The notes: generated from the letters alone by a model not told the origin. A stretch of 64,000 nt of DNA from JAMWCX01 sp964352425 (GCA_964352425.1 CAYGRZ010000002.1:1-64000); one strand, 5' to 3'; numbered from the stretch's first letter, positions 48,744 through 57,033 are shown. Translations and numbers: made by a program.

Positions 48744-50204
48744 ATGTTCTTCAGGTCTATCCGCTTCAAGATGATGCTGTGGTACATGCTGCTCCTGACG
48801 CTGACGCTCCTGGCGTTCAGCGTCGTCGTCTACGGCAGTTTCTCGAAGACGCTCTATAACGATCTCGACGACCTCCTGAGTTCGAAGGCCGAGGGCGTCG
48901 TCAACTCGATCAACACCTTCTGGAGCGCGAAAGCGGCCGCTGCCGCCCAGGGCAGGGGCGGGGAGGATACGTTCGTGAAGAGCGCCGGCGACTGGGTCGA
49001 GACGAAGCTGAAGGATCCGGAGCTGATGAGCCTGTTTGTCCAGATACTCGACTCGAAGGGCGCGCGCATCGTCGCCTCGAAGAACATGCCGCATATCGAA
49101 ACTCTGTCGAAAGACGTGCTCGAAGACCTGCTGGACGGCGAGGATGATTTTGACACGCTGAAGGGCGAGACGGCCGAAGGCAAGTCGACGAAATTCAGGA
49201 CGTATACAAGGCCCGTGATGATCGGCGGCAAGGTCGAGTATATCGTGCAGGTCTCGGGTTCGATCGGCCTGCTGGCGCTTGCGACGAAGAACCTCGTGTG
49301 GCTCCTGGTCATACTCCTGCCGCTCACCGTCTTCCTGGCCGGCATGCCGGGCCTGGTCCTGGTCAGGCTCACCCTGAAGCCTGTCGACACAATGATCAAG
49401 GCGCTCAGGCAGACGACCGCGGAAAACCTGAAGCTGAAGATACACCTTCCCGACACGAAGGACGAGATAAAGCGCCTGGCCGATACCTTCAACGAGATGA
49501 TCGAGCGGCTCGACCGGTCGTTCTCCTCCCAGCAAAGCTTCATCCAGGACCTGTCGAGCGAGCTTAAAAACCCGCTTACAGAACTGAAGGAGCAGTATGA
49601 GGCGGCTCTCGGTTCATCGGCATCGGCGCAGGAATACGCCTCGCTCGTGCGCCACGGGCTCGAGGAGATGAAGAAGTTCGGGCAGGCCATAGAGGAGCTG
49701 GAGACGCTGGCAAAATTCGACAATAACCGCATGGCACTCGAGATACGCAAGGTGAACCTGTCGCCTCTCATCGACGAGGCCCTCGGCGCCATCAGGGCAC
49801 AGGCGTCGGCAAAGGACATCGCCCTCTCGTCGATCCTGAAGGACACCATGATCATCGACGGTGACGAGCGGCAGCTTAAGGCGCTCTTCGCCAACATCCT
49901 CGACAATGCCATCAAGTATACAAACCGGAAAGGAAGCGTGACGGTAACGGCGCGGAAGAACCACCGCTCGGTCACCGTCAGCATCAGCGATACGGGCATC
50001 GGCATAGAGGAGAACGAGCTTCCTTACATATTCGACCGCTTCTACCAGGTCACGAAATCCCGCAGCGGTAAGGGCGGGTTCGGGCTGGGCCTCTCCATCG
50101 CGAAGTCCGTCGCGGAAGTGCACAAGGCGACGATCGCCGTCGACAGCACTCCCGGCAAAGGCTCGACCTTTACCGTCTCATTGCCGTTATCATATCCGGG
50201 GTAG
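48744..50204 (+). CDS. Sensor histidine kinase lacking the phospho-acceptor His
   Basis: The 486-residue protein has two membrane helices (about residues 12-31 and 183-208) flanking a periplasmic sensor, then HAMP (LKPVDTMIKA), a dimerisation helix and a complete HATPase domain: N-box LFANILDNAIKYTN, G1 DTGIGIEENELPYIFDRFYQ and G2 GKGGFGLGLSIAKS. In the H-box, FIQDLSSELKNPL, the His expected at residue 272 is Ser (AGC at 49557-49559). A canonical kinase cannot autophosphorylate without it. No response regulator is adjacent. It may regulate another kinase, or use a different residue. Confidence 0.85.
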   Translation: MFFRSIRFKMMLWYMLLLTLTLLAFSVVVYGSFSKTLYNDLDDLLSSKAEGVVNSINTFWSAKAAAAAQGRGGEDTFVKSAGDWVETKLKDPELMSLFVQILDSKGARIVASKNMPHIETLSKDVLEDLLDGEDDFDTLKGETAEGKSTKFRTYTRPVMIGGKVEYIVQVSGSIGLLALATKNLVWLLVILLPLTVFLAGMPGLVLVRLTLKPVDTMIKALRQTTAENLKLKIHLPDTKDEIKRLADTFNEMIERLDRSFSSQQSFIQDLSSELKNPLTELKEQYEAALGSSASAQEYASLVRHGLEEMKKFGQAIEELETLAKFDNNRMALEIRKVNLSPLIDEALGAIRAQASAKDIALSSILKDTMIIDGDERQLKALFANILDNAIKYTNRKGSVTVTARKNHRSVTVSISDTGIGIEENELPYIFDRFYQVTKSRSGKGGFGLGLSIAKSVAEVHKATIAVDSTPGKGSTFTVSLPLSYPG

Positions 50205-50207
50205 ACG

Positions 50208-51104
50208 ATGTCCGTTATATTCACTCTCAGACCGACAAGAGAAAAGACGGTCGTGCCCGGCTCTTACGACAACGGGTTTGTCCTTGAGGGCGCGAACGGC
50301 GCCACTGTTATACTCATCCACGGCCTGACCGGCACGCCGAACGAGATGCGGTTCCTGGCCAACTACCTCAATAAGAAGGGCTACTCGGTCATATGTCCGC
50401 GGCTGGCCAACCACGGCGAGAGCCTGTCGGTCCTCAAAAAGACGCGCTGGCAGGAATTTTACGCCTCCGTGCGCGACGCGGCCGCGGTCCGGCAGGCCCT
50501 GGCCGGCGGCGGGAGCGTTTTCGTCTCCGGCCTTTCGATGGGCGCGCTCCTGGCTCTCGTGCTGGCCGACGAGTACAGGGACAGGATCGCCGGCGTGACC
50601 TGCCTGGCGCCGACGCTCTTCTACGACGGCTGGAACACGCCGGGCGCGAGATTCTTCATGCCGCTGGCGTGCACGCCGCTGAAGTACTTCTTCTACTTCA
50701 AGGAGGAGCCGCCGTACGGCATACGGAACGAGGCGATACAGGCGAGGGTCCATAAATATTACGCGAACGCCAGCCTCGATAACATGGAGAACGTCGCCCA
50801 GTACGGCTATCCGTTCTATCCGGTCACGCAGCTCTACCAGCTCCAGCTTCTCGTGAAATACCTGTCGAAGAGGCTCCGGAACGTGAAGACGCCCGTCCAG
50901 CTCATCCAGGCAAAAGACGACGACATGACGAGCATAAAGAACTCGAAGTACATCTACGACCGCGTCAGGTCCCCGGTCAAGGAGATGGTCTTCCTCTATA
51001 ACTCGTATCACGTGATCTCGGTCGATCAGGAACGCGACATTGTTGCCGAGAAGATGGAAGGATTCTTCAGTCGAGTGCGCCCGGGCCTCAACACCGAGCG
51101 ATGA
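50208..51104 (+). CDS. Alpha/beta hydrolase, carboxylesterase-like
   Basis: The 298-residue protein has the oxyanion motif HGLTGTP, nucleophile elbow GLSMGA and late DDDMTS and YHVISVD for the acid and His. It resembles EstA/Est30-type carboxylesterases that cut short-chain esters. It starts 3 bp after the kinase gene stop and overlaps the glycosylase start (ATG 51101), so it sits in an operon of unlike functions. The substrate is unknown. The N-terminus has no export signal. Confidence 0.85.
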   Translation: MSVIFTLRPTREKTVVPGSYDNGFVLEGANGATVILIHGLTGTPNEMRFLANYLNKKGYSVICPRLANHGESLSVLKKTRWQEFYASVRDAAAVRQALAGGGSVFVSGLSMGALLALVLADEYRDRIAGVTCLAPTLFYDGWNTPGARFFMPLACTPLKYFFYFKEEPPYGIRNEAIQARVHKYYANASLDNMENVAQYGYPFYPVTQLYQLQLLVKYLSKRLRNVKTPVQLIQAKDDDMTSIKNSKYIYDRVRSPVKEMVFLYNSYHVISVDQERDIVAEKMEGFFSRVRPGLNTER

Positions 51105-51895
51105 AGAGCTTCCGCCGTATTGTCTACGGCCATTACCGGAAACACTACCGCCCGATGCCGTGGCGCGACACGCGCGACCCGTACCGCATCCTCATATCCG
51201 AGATAATGCTCCAGCAGACTCAAGTATCCCGCGTCCTCGAAAAGTACGGGCAATTCATCAGGCGCTTCCCGACGATGCGTAGCCTCGCGCTCGCTCCGCT
51301 CGGCGATGTTCTCGCGGCGTGGCAGGGGCTCGGCTATAACCGCAGGGCGCTCGCCCTGAAGCGTCTCGCCGCCGAAGTGGTGGCGCGCTACGGCGGCAGG
51401 CTTCCCGACTGCCGCGAGGCGCTCGAAGCCCTCCCGGGCATCGGCGAGGCGACCGCCGGCGCGATCATGGCCTACGCGTTCAATACGCCCGCCGTGTATA
51501 TCGAGACGAATATCCGCACCGTCTACATCCACCACTTTTTTAAGGACCGCGCCAATGTGCGCGATGAGGCGCTTATTCCGTATATTGAGAAGACGCTCGA
51601 CCGCAAAGATCCGCGCGAGTGGTATTACGCGCTCATGGATTACGGCGTCTATCTCAAGTCGGTCATGCCCGATCCGGCCCGCAGGAGCAGCCGCTACCGC
51701 ACGCAGCCGCGCTTCAAAGGCTCTGACCGTCAGCTACGCGGCAAAGTCCTGAAGCTTCTCACCGCACGGCGCCGCATGACGAGGCGCGCGCTTTACCGGG
51801 CCCTGGAAGAGGACGCCAGGCGGCTCGACAGGATCACGGGGGCACTCGTCAAAGAAGGCCTCATCAGGCAGTCGGGGCAATCCGTTTTCCTGTAA
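51101..51895 (+). CDS. MutY-like DNA glycosylase without Fe-S cluster
   Basis: The 264-residue protein has the HhH-GPD fold: PMPWRDTRDPYRILISEIML, the QQTQV motif with catalytic Glu, GLGYNRRALAL and LPGIGEATAGAIMAYAF (the helix-hairpin-helix). The usual catalytic Asp region reads VYIETNIRTVYIHHF, with Glu in place of Asp. The four Cys of the iron-sulfur loop are missing, and the C-terminal NUDIX-like domain is replaced by a short winged helix (MTRRALYRALEEDARRLDRI). It belongs to a divergent MutY/endonuclease III branch; A/G-mismatch specificity is inferred. Confidence 0.82.
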   Translation: MKSFRRIVYGHYRKHYRPMPWRDTRDPYRILISEIMLQQTQVSRVLEKYGQFIRRFPTMRSLALAPLGDVLAAWQGLGYNRRALALKRLAAEVVARYGGRLPDCREALEALPGIGEATAGAIMAYAFNTPAVYIETNIRTVYIHHFFKDRANVRDEALIPYIEKTLDRKDPREWYYALMDYGVYLKSVMPDPARRSSRYRTQPRFKGSDRQLRGKVLKLLTARRRMTRRALYRALEEDARRLDRITGALVKEGLIRQSGQSVFL

Positions 51896-51948
51896 TACGC
51901 AGAACCCCCGCATGCTATAATATCCATACCAACACAAGGAGGTGCCTT

Positions 51949-53172
51949 ATGATAAAACAATTCGCCGCAGGAAGCTGCTATTCGTATATCGTAAGTTCTG
52001 ACGGCGAGGCTGCCGTCGTCGATCCCCACATCAGCCTTTTCGATGAATACGCCTCGTATCTCAAGAAACATTCTCTCACGCTCAGGGCCATAATAGATAC
52101 CCATACTCACGCCGATCATTTCTCGCTCACCGCAGTTCTCAAAAAACACTACAATGTCCCCATCCTCATGCACGAGAAGGCCATCTCGGATATCGCGGAC
52201 CGGCGCCTGAAGGACGGCGACGAAGTAACCGTAGGCCGGAGCCGCCTCAAAATCCTCCACGCTCCCGGCCACACCGACGATGCGATAGCCCTGCACGGCG
52301 ACGGTGCGGTCATGACCGGCGACGTCCTCCTGATAGGCTCGGTCGGCAGGACCGACTTCCAGAACGGTTCGCCCGAATCGATGTTCGACACGCTCCGGCG
52401 CTTCAAAGCACTTCCCGACAGCACCGTCGTCTACCCGGCGCATGATTACCACGAGGTCCGTTCGTCGACCATCGCGAAAGAGAAGGCGGCCAACCCCTTC
52501 ATGAAACAGCCCGACAAAGACGCGTTCGTTAAGGAAATGCGGTCAAAGGTCCTCCAGAAGCCGTTCAACATGGACAATATCATCCGCGTCAACCGCACAG
52601 GCGGGGCGACGCGCCTCGAGATGGTCTCCCCGAAAGATGTCCGCGCGCTTATTGCCGAAGGCGGCCGCTACAAACTCCTGGACGTGCGCAGCCCGCTCGA
52701 ATATAACGAAGTCCATATCAAGGGAGCTCTCAATGTTCCCATGGACATGGTCGCCGCCAGGCTGGACGAGCTCGGCAGAACAGGCGACGCTTACGTCGTC
52801 GGGTGCCGGACCGGTAACCGCTCTGCCATGGCCGCTGACATGCTCATCCAGTCGGGGATAAAGGACGTCAAGGTCTTAGGTGGCGGCATGACCGAATGGC
52901 AGAAAGAGCGCCTCCCGGTCGAAAAAGGCGCCGGAGGCATATCTATCGAACGCCAGGTAAGGATCGGCGCCGGCACGCTCGTCCTGGCCGGCATCGCTCT
53001 GGCCGCGCTCGTCCATCCGGCGTTCATCGGCATATCCGTCTTCGTCGCCTGCGGCCTCATCTACGCAGGCGCCACCGACAACTGCCTGATGGGCATGCTC
53101 CTCATGAAACTCCCCTATAACAGGAAGCTCTACAGGACAAAGTCGGGTGGCGGCACCTGCGCGATGGGCTAA
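51949..53172 (+). CDS. MBL-fold / rhodanese / DUF2892 fusion
   Basis: The 407-residue protein has three parts. Residues 1-205 form a metallo-beta-lactamase fold with THTHADH and GDVLLIGSVGRTDF, like ETHE1-type persulfide dioxygenases. Residues about 230-325 are a rhodanese domain with active-site Cys in VGCRTGNRSA. The C-terminus has two membrane helices (LVLAGIALAALVHPAFIGIS) of the DUF2892/YgaP type. Together this is a membrane-bound sulfane-sulfur oxidation enzyme. A TATAAT at about 51914 and AAGGAGG precede the ATG. The final Gly/Thr/Cys-rich tail is unexplained. Confidence 0.88.
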   Translation: MIKQFAAGSCYSYIVSSDGEAAVVDPHISLFDEYASYLKKHSLTLRAIIDTHTHADHFSLTAVLKKHYNVPILMHEKAISDIADRRLKDGDEVTVGRSRLKILHAPGHTDDAIALHGDGAVMTGDVLLIGSVGRTDFQNGSPESMFDTLRRFKALPDSTVVYPAHDYHEVRSSTIAKEKAANPFMKQPDKDAFVKEMRSKVLQKPFNMDNIIRVNRTGGATRLEMVSPKDVRALIAEGGRYKLLDVRSPLEYNEVHIKGALNVPMDMVAARLDELGRTGDAYVVGCRTGNRSAMAADMLIQSGIKDVKVLGGGMTEWQKERLPVEKGAGGISIERQVRIGAGTLVLAGIALAALVHPAFIGISVFVACGLIYAGATDNCLMGMLLMKLPYNRKLYRTKSGGGTCAMG

Positions 53173-53227
53173 AGGCGCGGGAACTTTTTGAGCCCCCACA
53201 CTGTCTAATGTAATAGAGGCCAGGGAC

Positions 53228-53773
53228 ATGTCCGACATATCGAGCGAACTAATACTCAAGGCGGCCGATGGCGACATGGCAGCCTTTGAAGCAATATACA
53301 AGGCCTCGTCCGGCTTCGTCTACAATATTGCTCTCAGGATAACCAATAACCGCGACGACGCCGATGAGGTCACGCAGGACGTATTCGTAAAGATCTTTAA
53401 CAGCCTAAAGAGTTTCGGGTCCCGGTCGTCCTTCAAGACGTGGATCTACCGGATCGCGGCCAACACAGCCATCAACCATGCCAAGAGCGCTTCCCGCCAT
53501 AGGCGGAGCAAGGTCGAATACGATCCGGCGATCCATGATGTACAGGCCCCGGACGCCGCGAAACTCGAGCCGGATACGGACGAGGCTCGAGACACGGCCG
53601 CGCGGCTTCTGGATGCGCTCGATCCGGACCAGAGGGCGGTGCTGGCGCTTCGCGAGATAGAAGAGCTCGATTACAGGGCGATAGCGGATACGCTGAAAAT
53701 AAATATCAATACGGTGCGGTCGAGGTTGAGGAGGGCGCGGGAGAAGCTGATCGCGCTGGCAAGAAAGAGGTGA
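53228..53773 (+). CDS. ECF-type RNA polymerase sigma factor
   Basis: The 181-residue protein has region 2 (VYNIALRITNNRDDADEVTQ, DVFVKIFNSLKSF) and region 4 (LDALDPDQRAVLALREIEEL, DYRAIADTLKININTVRSRL) of group 4 sigma factors, without regions 1 and 3. It directs transcription in response to envelope or other stress. Its stop overlaps or abuts the anti-sigma gene start. The conserved order sigma, zinc anti-sigma and a Spy-like protein supports envelope stress. Confidence 0.92.
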   Translation: MSDISSELILKAADGDMAAFEAIYKASSGFVYNIALRITNNRDDADEVTQDVFVKIFNSLKSFGSRSSFKTWIYRIAANTAINHAKSASRHRRSKVEYDPAIHDVQAPDAAKLEPDTDEARDTAARLLDALDPDQRAVLALREIEELDYRAIADTLKININTVRSRLRRAREKLIALARKR

Positions 53774-53778
53774 GCGCC

Positions 53779-54267
53779 ATGAAATGCGAACGTATACAGG
53801 AATTACTGCTTACCGATCATATGGACGGGGAGCTCGGCGGCGCGCTCAGGCGTGAAGTTGACGAACATCTGCGCTCCTGTCTGGCATGCGGCGAATTTGC
53901 CCGGGCTGCTGTCCAGGTCTCGGCACGTCCTCTCAAGGCTGCCGGCAAAGAGGAGGCGCCTTCCTATATATGGCATCGCGTGAAGGAGCGGATCGCTTCG
54001 CAGGAAGGATCGCGCACCGGCGTCATGCAGGATATGGCAGAGTTTATCAGGGGCGTGCGTGCGCCGTGTGCGAGGATACCCAGGCCGGCCATCGCGTTCG
54101 CCGCCGCAGCCATGGTGATACTGGCCGTCCTTGTGGCGCGGCCCATTATCAGGGATCGCGCGGCCGACGCATACCTGAACGATCAGATGAGTTTTATGGC
54201 CGGCCTCGGCACGGAAGAATATAATGGTTCCGATAACGGGAACTTTTTTGATATGGACGTTGTCTAA
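53779..54267 (+). CDS. Zinc-finger anti-sigma factor
   Basis: The 162-residue membrane protein starts at ATG 53779 after AGAGGTGA. The N-terminal ZAS domain has Cys (MKCERIQELL) and the HxxxCxxC motif EHLRSCLACGEF, which binds zinc and sigma. One transmembrane helix (IAFAAAAMVILAVLVARPII) follows, then a short periplasmic tail. It holds the upstream ECF sigma inactive until stressed. GTG 53770 is a longer, less likely start. Confidence 0.88.
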   Translation: MKCERIQELLLTDHMDGELGGALRREVDEHLRSCLACGEFARAAVQVSARPLKAAGKEEAPSYIWHRVKERIASQEGSRTGVMQDMAEFIRGVRAPCARIPRPAIAFAAAAMVILAVLVARPIIRDRAADAYLNDQMSFMAGLGTEEYNGSDNGNFFDMDVV

Positions 54268-54289
54268 CATAGTAAAGGAGGGCATTAAC

Positions 54290-54799
54290 ATGAAGACGAA
54301 TATGAGGAAAGGATTGGCAGTGGCGGTAGTGGTGGCCATGGTCTTTGCGGCCTCAAGCGCCTGGGCCGGAGAAGGATGGGCAGGGCATAAAGGGGAAGGC
54401 GAGAAGGGTGAGCACTTTGAAAAGATGACCAAAGAGCTCAATCTCACGCCGCAGCAGAAGGCCGAGCTCGAGAAAGAGCGCTCGGCGACGATGCCGAAGA
54501 TGAAGGAGCTGAGGGAAAAGATGCGCACCGCGCACGCAGAGCTCAAGGCCGAGATCGACAAGCCGGCGCCGGACACGGCGCGCCTGGCAGCGATCGTCAC
54601 GGAGCTTAAGAACCTCACCGGAGAACAGATACAGATGAGGATCGGCAAGGTCCTGGCGATGAAGAAGATCCTCACGCCTGAGCAATCGGCAAAGATGAAG
54701 AGCGTGATGGAGCAAAAGAAGAAGGGGTTCGAGACTAAGCGCGGCGGAAAAGGCCGCGGCCCCGAAGGACACGGTCCCGAAGGTCCTGAAGAGCGCTAA
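54290..54799 (+). CDS. Spy/CpxP-like periplasmic protein (LTXXQ)
   Basis: The 169-residue exported protein has a signal peptide (residues 1-26, ending AWA), then a helical domain with two LTPQQ-type words (LNLTPQQKAELEKE and ILTPEQSAKMKS), the mark of the Spy/CpxP family. Spy is an ATP-independent chaperone; CpxP tunes envelope stress. The C-terminus is basic and Gly-rich. ATG 54290 follows AAAGGAGG. It follows the sigma/anti-sigma pair and may be a target or sensor of that system. Confidence 0.85.
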   Translation: MKTNMRKGLAVAVVVAMVFAASSAWAGEGWAGHKGEGEKGEHFEKMTKELNLTPQQKAELEKERSATMPKMKELREKMRTAHAELKAEIDKPAPDTARLAAIVTELKNLTGEQIQMRIGKVLAMKKILTPEQSAKMKSVMEQKKKGFETKRGGKGRGPEGHGPEGPEER

Positions 54800-54847
54800 A
54801 CAGCGCTTAGCGGAAATCGGTAGTTGTAATTGGTAGCATCTCAGCAA

Positions 54848-54881
54848 CGACGTAGGGGAGGTTTAAACCTCCCCTACGTCG
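54848..54881. repeat. 34-bp palindrome, GTTTAAAC core (A)
   Basis: A perfect palindrome with CGTAGGGGAG and CTCCCCTACG arms around GTTTAAAC. It is followed 11 bp later by a second palindrome with the same core. Confidence 0.9.
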
Positions 54882-54892
54882 GGAGTTACTGT

Positions 54893-54926
54893 AATTGTAG
54901 GGCACGTTTAAACGTGCCCTACAATT
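54893..54926. repeat. 34-bp palindrome, GTTTAAAC core (B)
   Basis: A perfect palindrome with TGTAGGGCAC and GTGCCCTACA arms around GTTTAAAC. The arms match the palindrome inside the NUDIX gene at 23796-23821. Either this or palindrome A could terminate the spy transcript, but neither has a clean T-run. Confidence 0.9.
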
Positions 54927-54930
54927 TTAC

Positions 54931-54959
54931 TTGACAGGTGAACGGACGTTCACTATACT
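54931..54959 (+). promoter_or_regulatory. Promoter with embedded SOS box
   Basis: TTGACA (54931-54936) and TATACT (54954-54959) are 17 bp apart. The spacer holds GAACGGACGTTC (54940-54951), an exact fit to the GAACRNRYGTTC box bound by Gram-positive-type LexA, inside the longer dyad GTGAAC-N4-GTTCAC. LexA bound here would block the promoter. Confidence 0.85.
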
Positions 54960-54971
54960 TGTATACGAGAT

Positions 54972-55019
54972 CACCTCGGAGGTGGTCCCGGAGAAGACTG
55001 ATACCGCACCTCCGAGGTG
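54972..55019 (+). promoter_or_regulatory. 13-bp inverted repeat in the leader
   Basis: CACCTCGGAGGTG (54972-54984) and CACCTCCGAGGTG (55007-55019) are reverse complements around 22 bp, in the untranslated leader about 25 bp before the start. They could form a stem that affects translation, or be a second protein-binding site. Confidence 0.7.
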
Positions 55020-55042
55020 TGGTAACGGTATACCGGGGTTCT

Positions 55043-55624
55043 ATGGACAAACTCACGCTAAAGACTTACGCCGGGCACCTCGAGCGTTTCTACCAGGACG
55101 CCGGCCGCATGCCGTCCTACTCGGAGATGCTCGGGCTCTTCGGCCTGAAGTCGAAGAACGCCGTATTTAAACGCATCGCAAAATTGGTCGACGCCGGCCT
55201 CGTCCGCAAAGACTCCCGCGGATGTATCCTGCCGGCTCACCTTAGGCGCCCGGCACGGCTTCTGGGCTTCGTCCAGGCCGGATTCCCCAGCCCGGCGGAG
55301 GAGGAGACGCAGGACCTCGTAAGTCTCGACGAATATCTCATATCCAATCCCGAATCTACATTCCTTCTCAAGGTCGAGGGCGATTCGATGGTCGGCGCAG
55401 GGATCAACCCGGGAGATCTCGTCCTCGTCCAGCGCGACCTGAACCCGCGGCCGGGCGATATCGTCATCGCGCGCATCGATAACGAGTGGACGCTCAAATA
55501 TTTCGACACGTCGAAGGGCAAAGTCACCTTAAGGGCCGCCAACGACAAATACCCCGTCCTTGCGCCGCGCCAGGAACTCGTGATAGGCGGCGTCGTCATA
55601 GCCAATGTCCGCAAATATCGCTGA
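55043..55624 (+). CDS. LexA-UmuD hybrid: winged helix plus S24 peptidase
   Basis: The 193-residue protein has a LexA-like winged helix (MPSYSEMLGLFGLKSKNAVF, residues about 20-65), then an S24 domain. The cleavage region VQAGFPSPAEEE is nearly the UmuD version, and the Ser (GDSM) and Lys (WTLKYF) of the self-cleaving dyad are present. UmuD normally lacks a DNA-binding domain; LexA usually has a different cleavage context. This protein looks like a fusion: repressor and mutagenesis subunit in one. It starts at ATG 55043; an in-frame start at 54938 would overlap the SOS promoter. Its stop overlaps the polymerase gene. Confidence 0.88.
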   Translation: MDKLTLKTYAGHLERFYQDAGRMPSYSEMLGLFGLKSKNAVFKRIAKLVDAGLVRKDSRGCILPAHLRRPARLLGFVQAGFPSPAEEETQDLVSLDEYLISNPESTFLLKVEGDSMVGAGINPGDLVLVQRDLNPRPGDIVIARIDNEWTLKYFDTSKGKVTLRAANDKYPVLAPRQELVIGGVVIANVRKYR

Positions 55625-56936
55625 TCGGCCCGACGGCGCCGGATTCATTACCCTCTCATCGTACCCGCAGGCAATAGCCCATGTGGACTGCGACGCCTTC
55701 TTCACCTCCTGTGAGGCCGCGCGTGACCCTGCCCTGAAAGGAAGGCCTGTCGCGACGGGAAAAGAGCGCGGCATCGTCTCCTGTCCGAGCTACGAGGCGA
55801 AGGCCGCAGGCGTGGTGCGCGGCATGCGTCTCGGCGATGCGAAGAAGGCGTGCCCTGGCCTCATAATTCTCCCGAGCGACTACGAGCTCTATTCGATCTA
55901 CTCGACGCGGATGTTCGCGATCCTGCGCCGCTTTACGCCGCAGGTCGAGGAATACTCGATAGATGAGGCCTTCTGCGATCTGGCGGGACTCAGGCGTTTC
56001 TACAGGACCTCCTATCCAAATATCGGCCGCGGGATAAAAGAGGCCGTCACCAAAGATCTCGGCATCACGGTCTCCGTAGGCGTGAGCCTGTCCAGGATAC
56101 TCGCCAAGCTCTGCTCAAAGCATCAGAAGCCCGACGGCTTCACTGCCGTCCCGGGCCGTAAGCTTCACGAATTCTTAAAAGACATGCCTCTCGAACGCGT
56201 CTGCGGCTTCGGCCCGAACACCGTCGCGCTCCTTAATAAATGCGGCGTCGGCACCGTCCTCGACTATGTCAGGCAGCCCGAAAATTTCGCGGCAAAACTC
56301 CTCGGCAAGATCGGCGTCGAGCTTTGGCGGGAACTCAGGGGGCAGCAGGTCTACGAGGTCTCGACCGAGCCGAAGGAGCGGTACCTGTCCATCAGCAAGA
56401 CGAAGACCTTCTCGCCGGCGTCGGCCGAGCGTGACTTCGTGAAAGGCAGGCTCATGCGCAATATGGAATCGGCCTGCATCAGGCTGCGCCGCCACGGCCT
56501 CTCAGCCCGCTGCCTGGCCGTGTACCTGCGCCGCGCGGATTTCAGCCACGCCGGCTGCGAGGCGCGCCTGACGCGCCACTCGTCATCGACGCTCGACTTT
56601 GCCGCCTCCTGCGCCGCGCTCTTCGACGCCATCTTCAAGGAACGCACGCCCTACCGGGCCACCGGCGTCATCCTTTCGGAGATAGTAGAAGGCGAAGGGG
56701 AAGGCCCCGACCTTTTTGACGACCCGGTCAAGATCGAGCGGACCAGGAGGCTCGGCCACGTGATAGACGAGATAAACGCCTCGTACGGAAAGCACGCGAT
56801 ACACCTGGCGTGCACGGACATCATCGGCAGCAAGGCGCCTCATCCGCGAAACGAAAGCGCCTGGCGCACAACTGCGCTCCTGAAAGGCGAGACCTCCCGC
56901 AAGCGCCTGGCCATCCCGCTCCTCAAGCTCAAATAA
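55605..56936 (+). CDS. Y-family translesion DNA polymerase (UmuC/DinB-like)
   Basis: The 443-residue polymerase has HVDCDAFFTSCE (metal ligands D28, D30), YSIDEAFCDLAG (D120, E121) and SVGVSLSRILAKLCSKHQKP of the palm and fingers, then thumb and little-finger domains. It copies damaged DNA. The ATG at 55605 overlaps the LexA-UmuD-like gene by 20 bp, so the two are translated together under the SOS box, like umuDC. Whether it is Pol IV- or Pol V-like cannot be settled; the operon favours a UmuC role. DLF near residue 366 may be a clamp-binding site. Confidence 0.9.
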   Translation: MSANIADRPDGAGFITLSSYPQAIAHVDCDAFFTSCEAARDPALKGRPVATGKERGIVSCPSYEAKAAGVVRGMRLGDAKKACPGLIILPSDYELYSIYSTRMFAILRRFTPQVEEYSIDEAFCDLAGLRRFYRTSYPNIGRGIKEAVTKDLGITVSVGVSLSRILAKLCSKHQKPDGFTAVPGRKLHEFLKDMPLERVCGFGPNTVALLNKCGVGTVLDYVRQPENFAAKLLGKIGVELWRELRGQQVYEVSTEPKERYLSISKTKTFSPASAERDFVKGRLMRNMESACIRLRRHGLSARCLAVYLRRADFSHAGCEARLTRHSSSTLDFAASCAALFDAIFKERTPYRATGVILSEIVEGEGEGPDLFDDPVKIERTRRLGHVIDEINASYGKHAIHLACTDIIGSKAPHPRNESAWRTTALLKGETSRKRLAIPLLKLK

Positions 56937-57033
56937 TCGCTTCATCAGGTATCCGTCCTCCTACTATATATGATGCAAAAAGGCGCAAAATTGTTGCAAA
57001 CTATTTTAAAATTTCTGTGATATAATATCAGCC

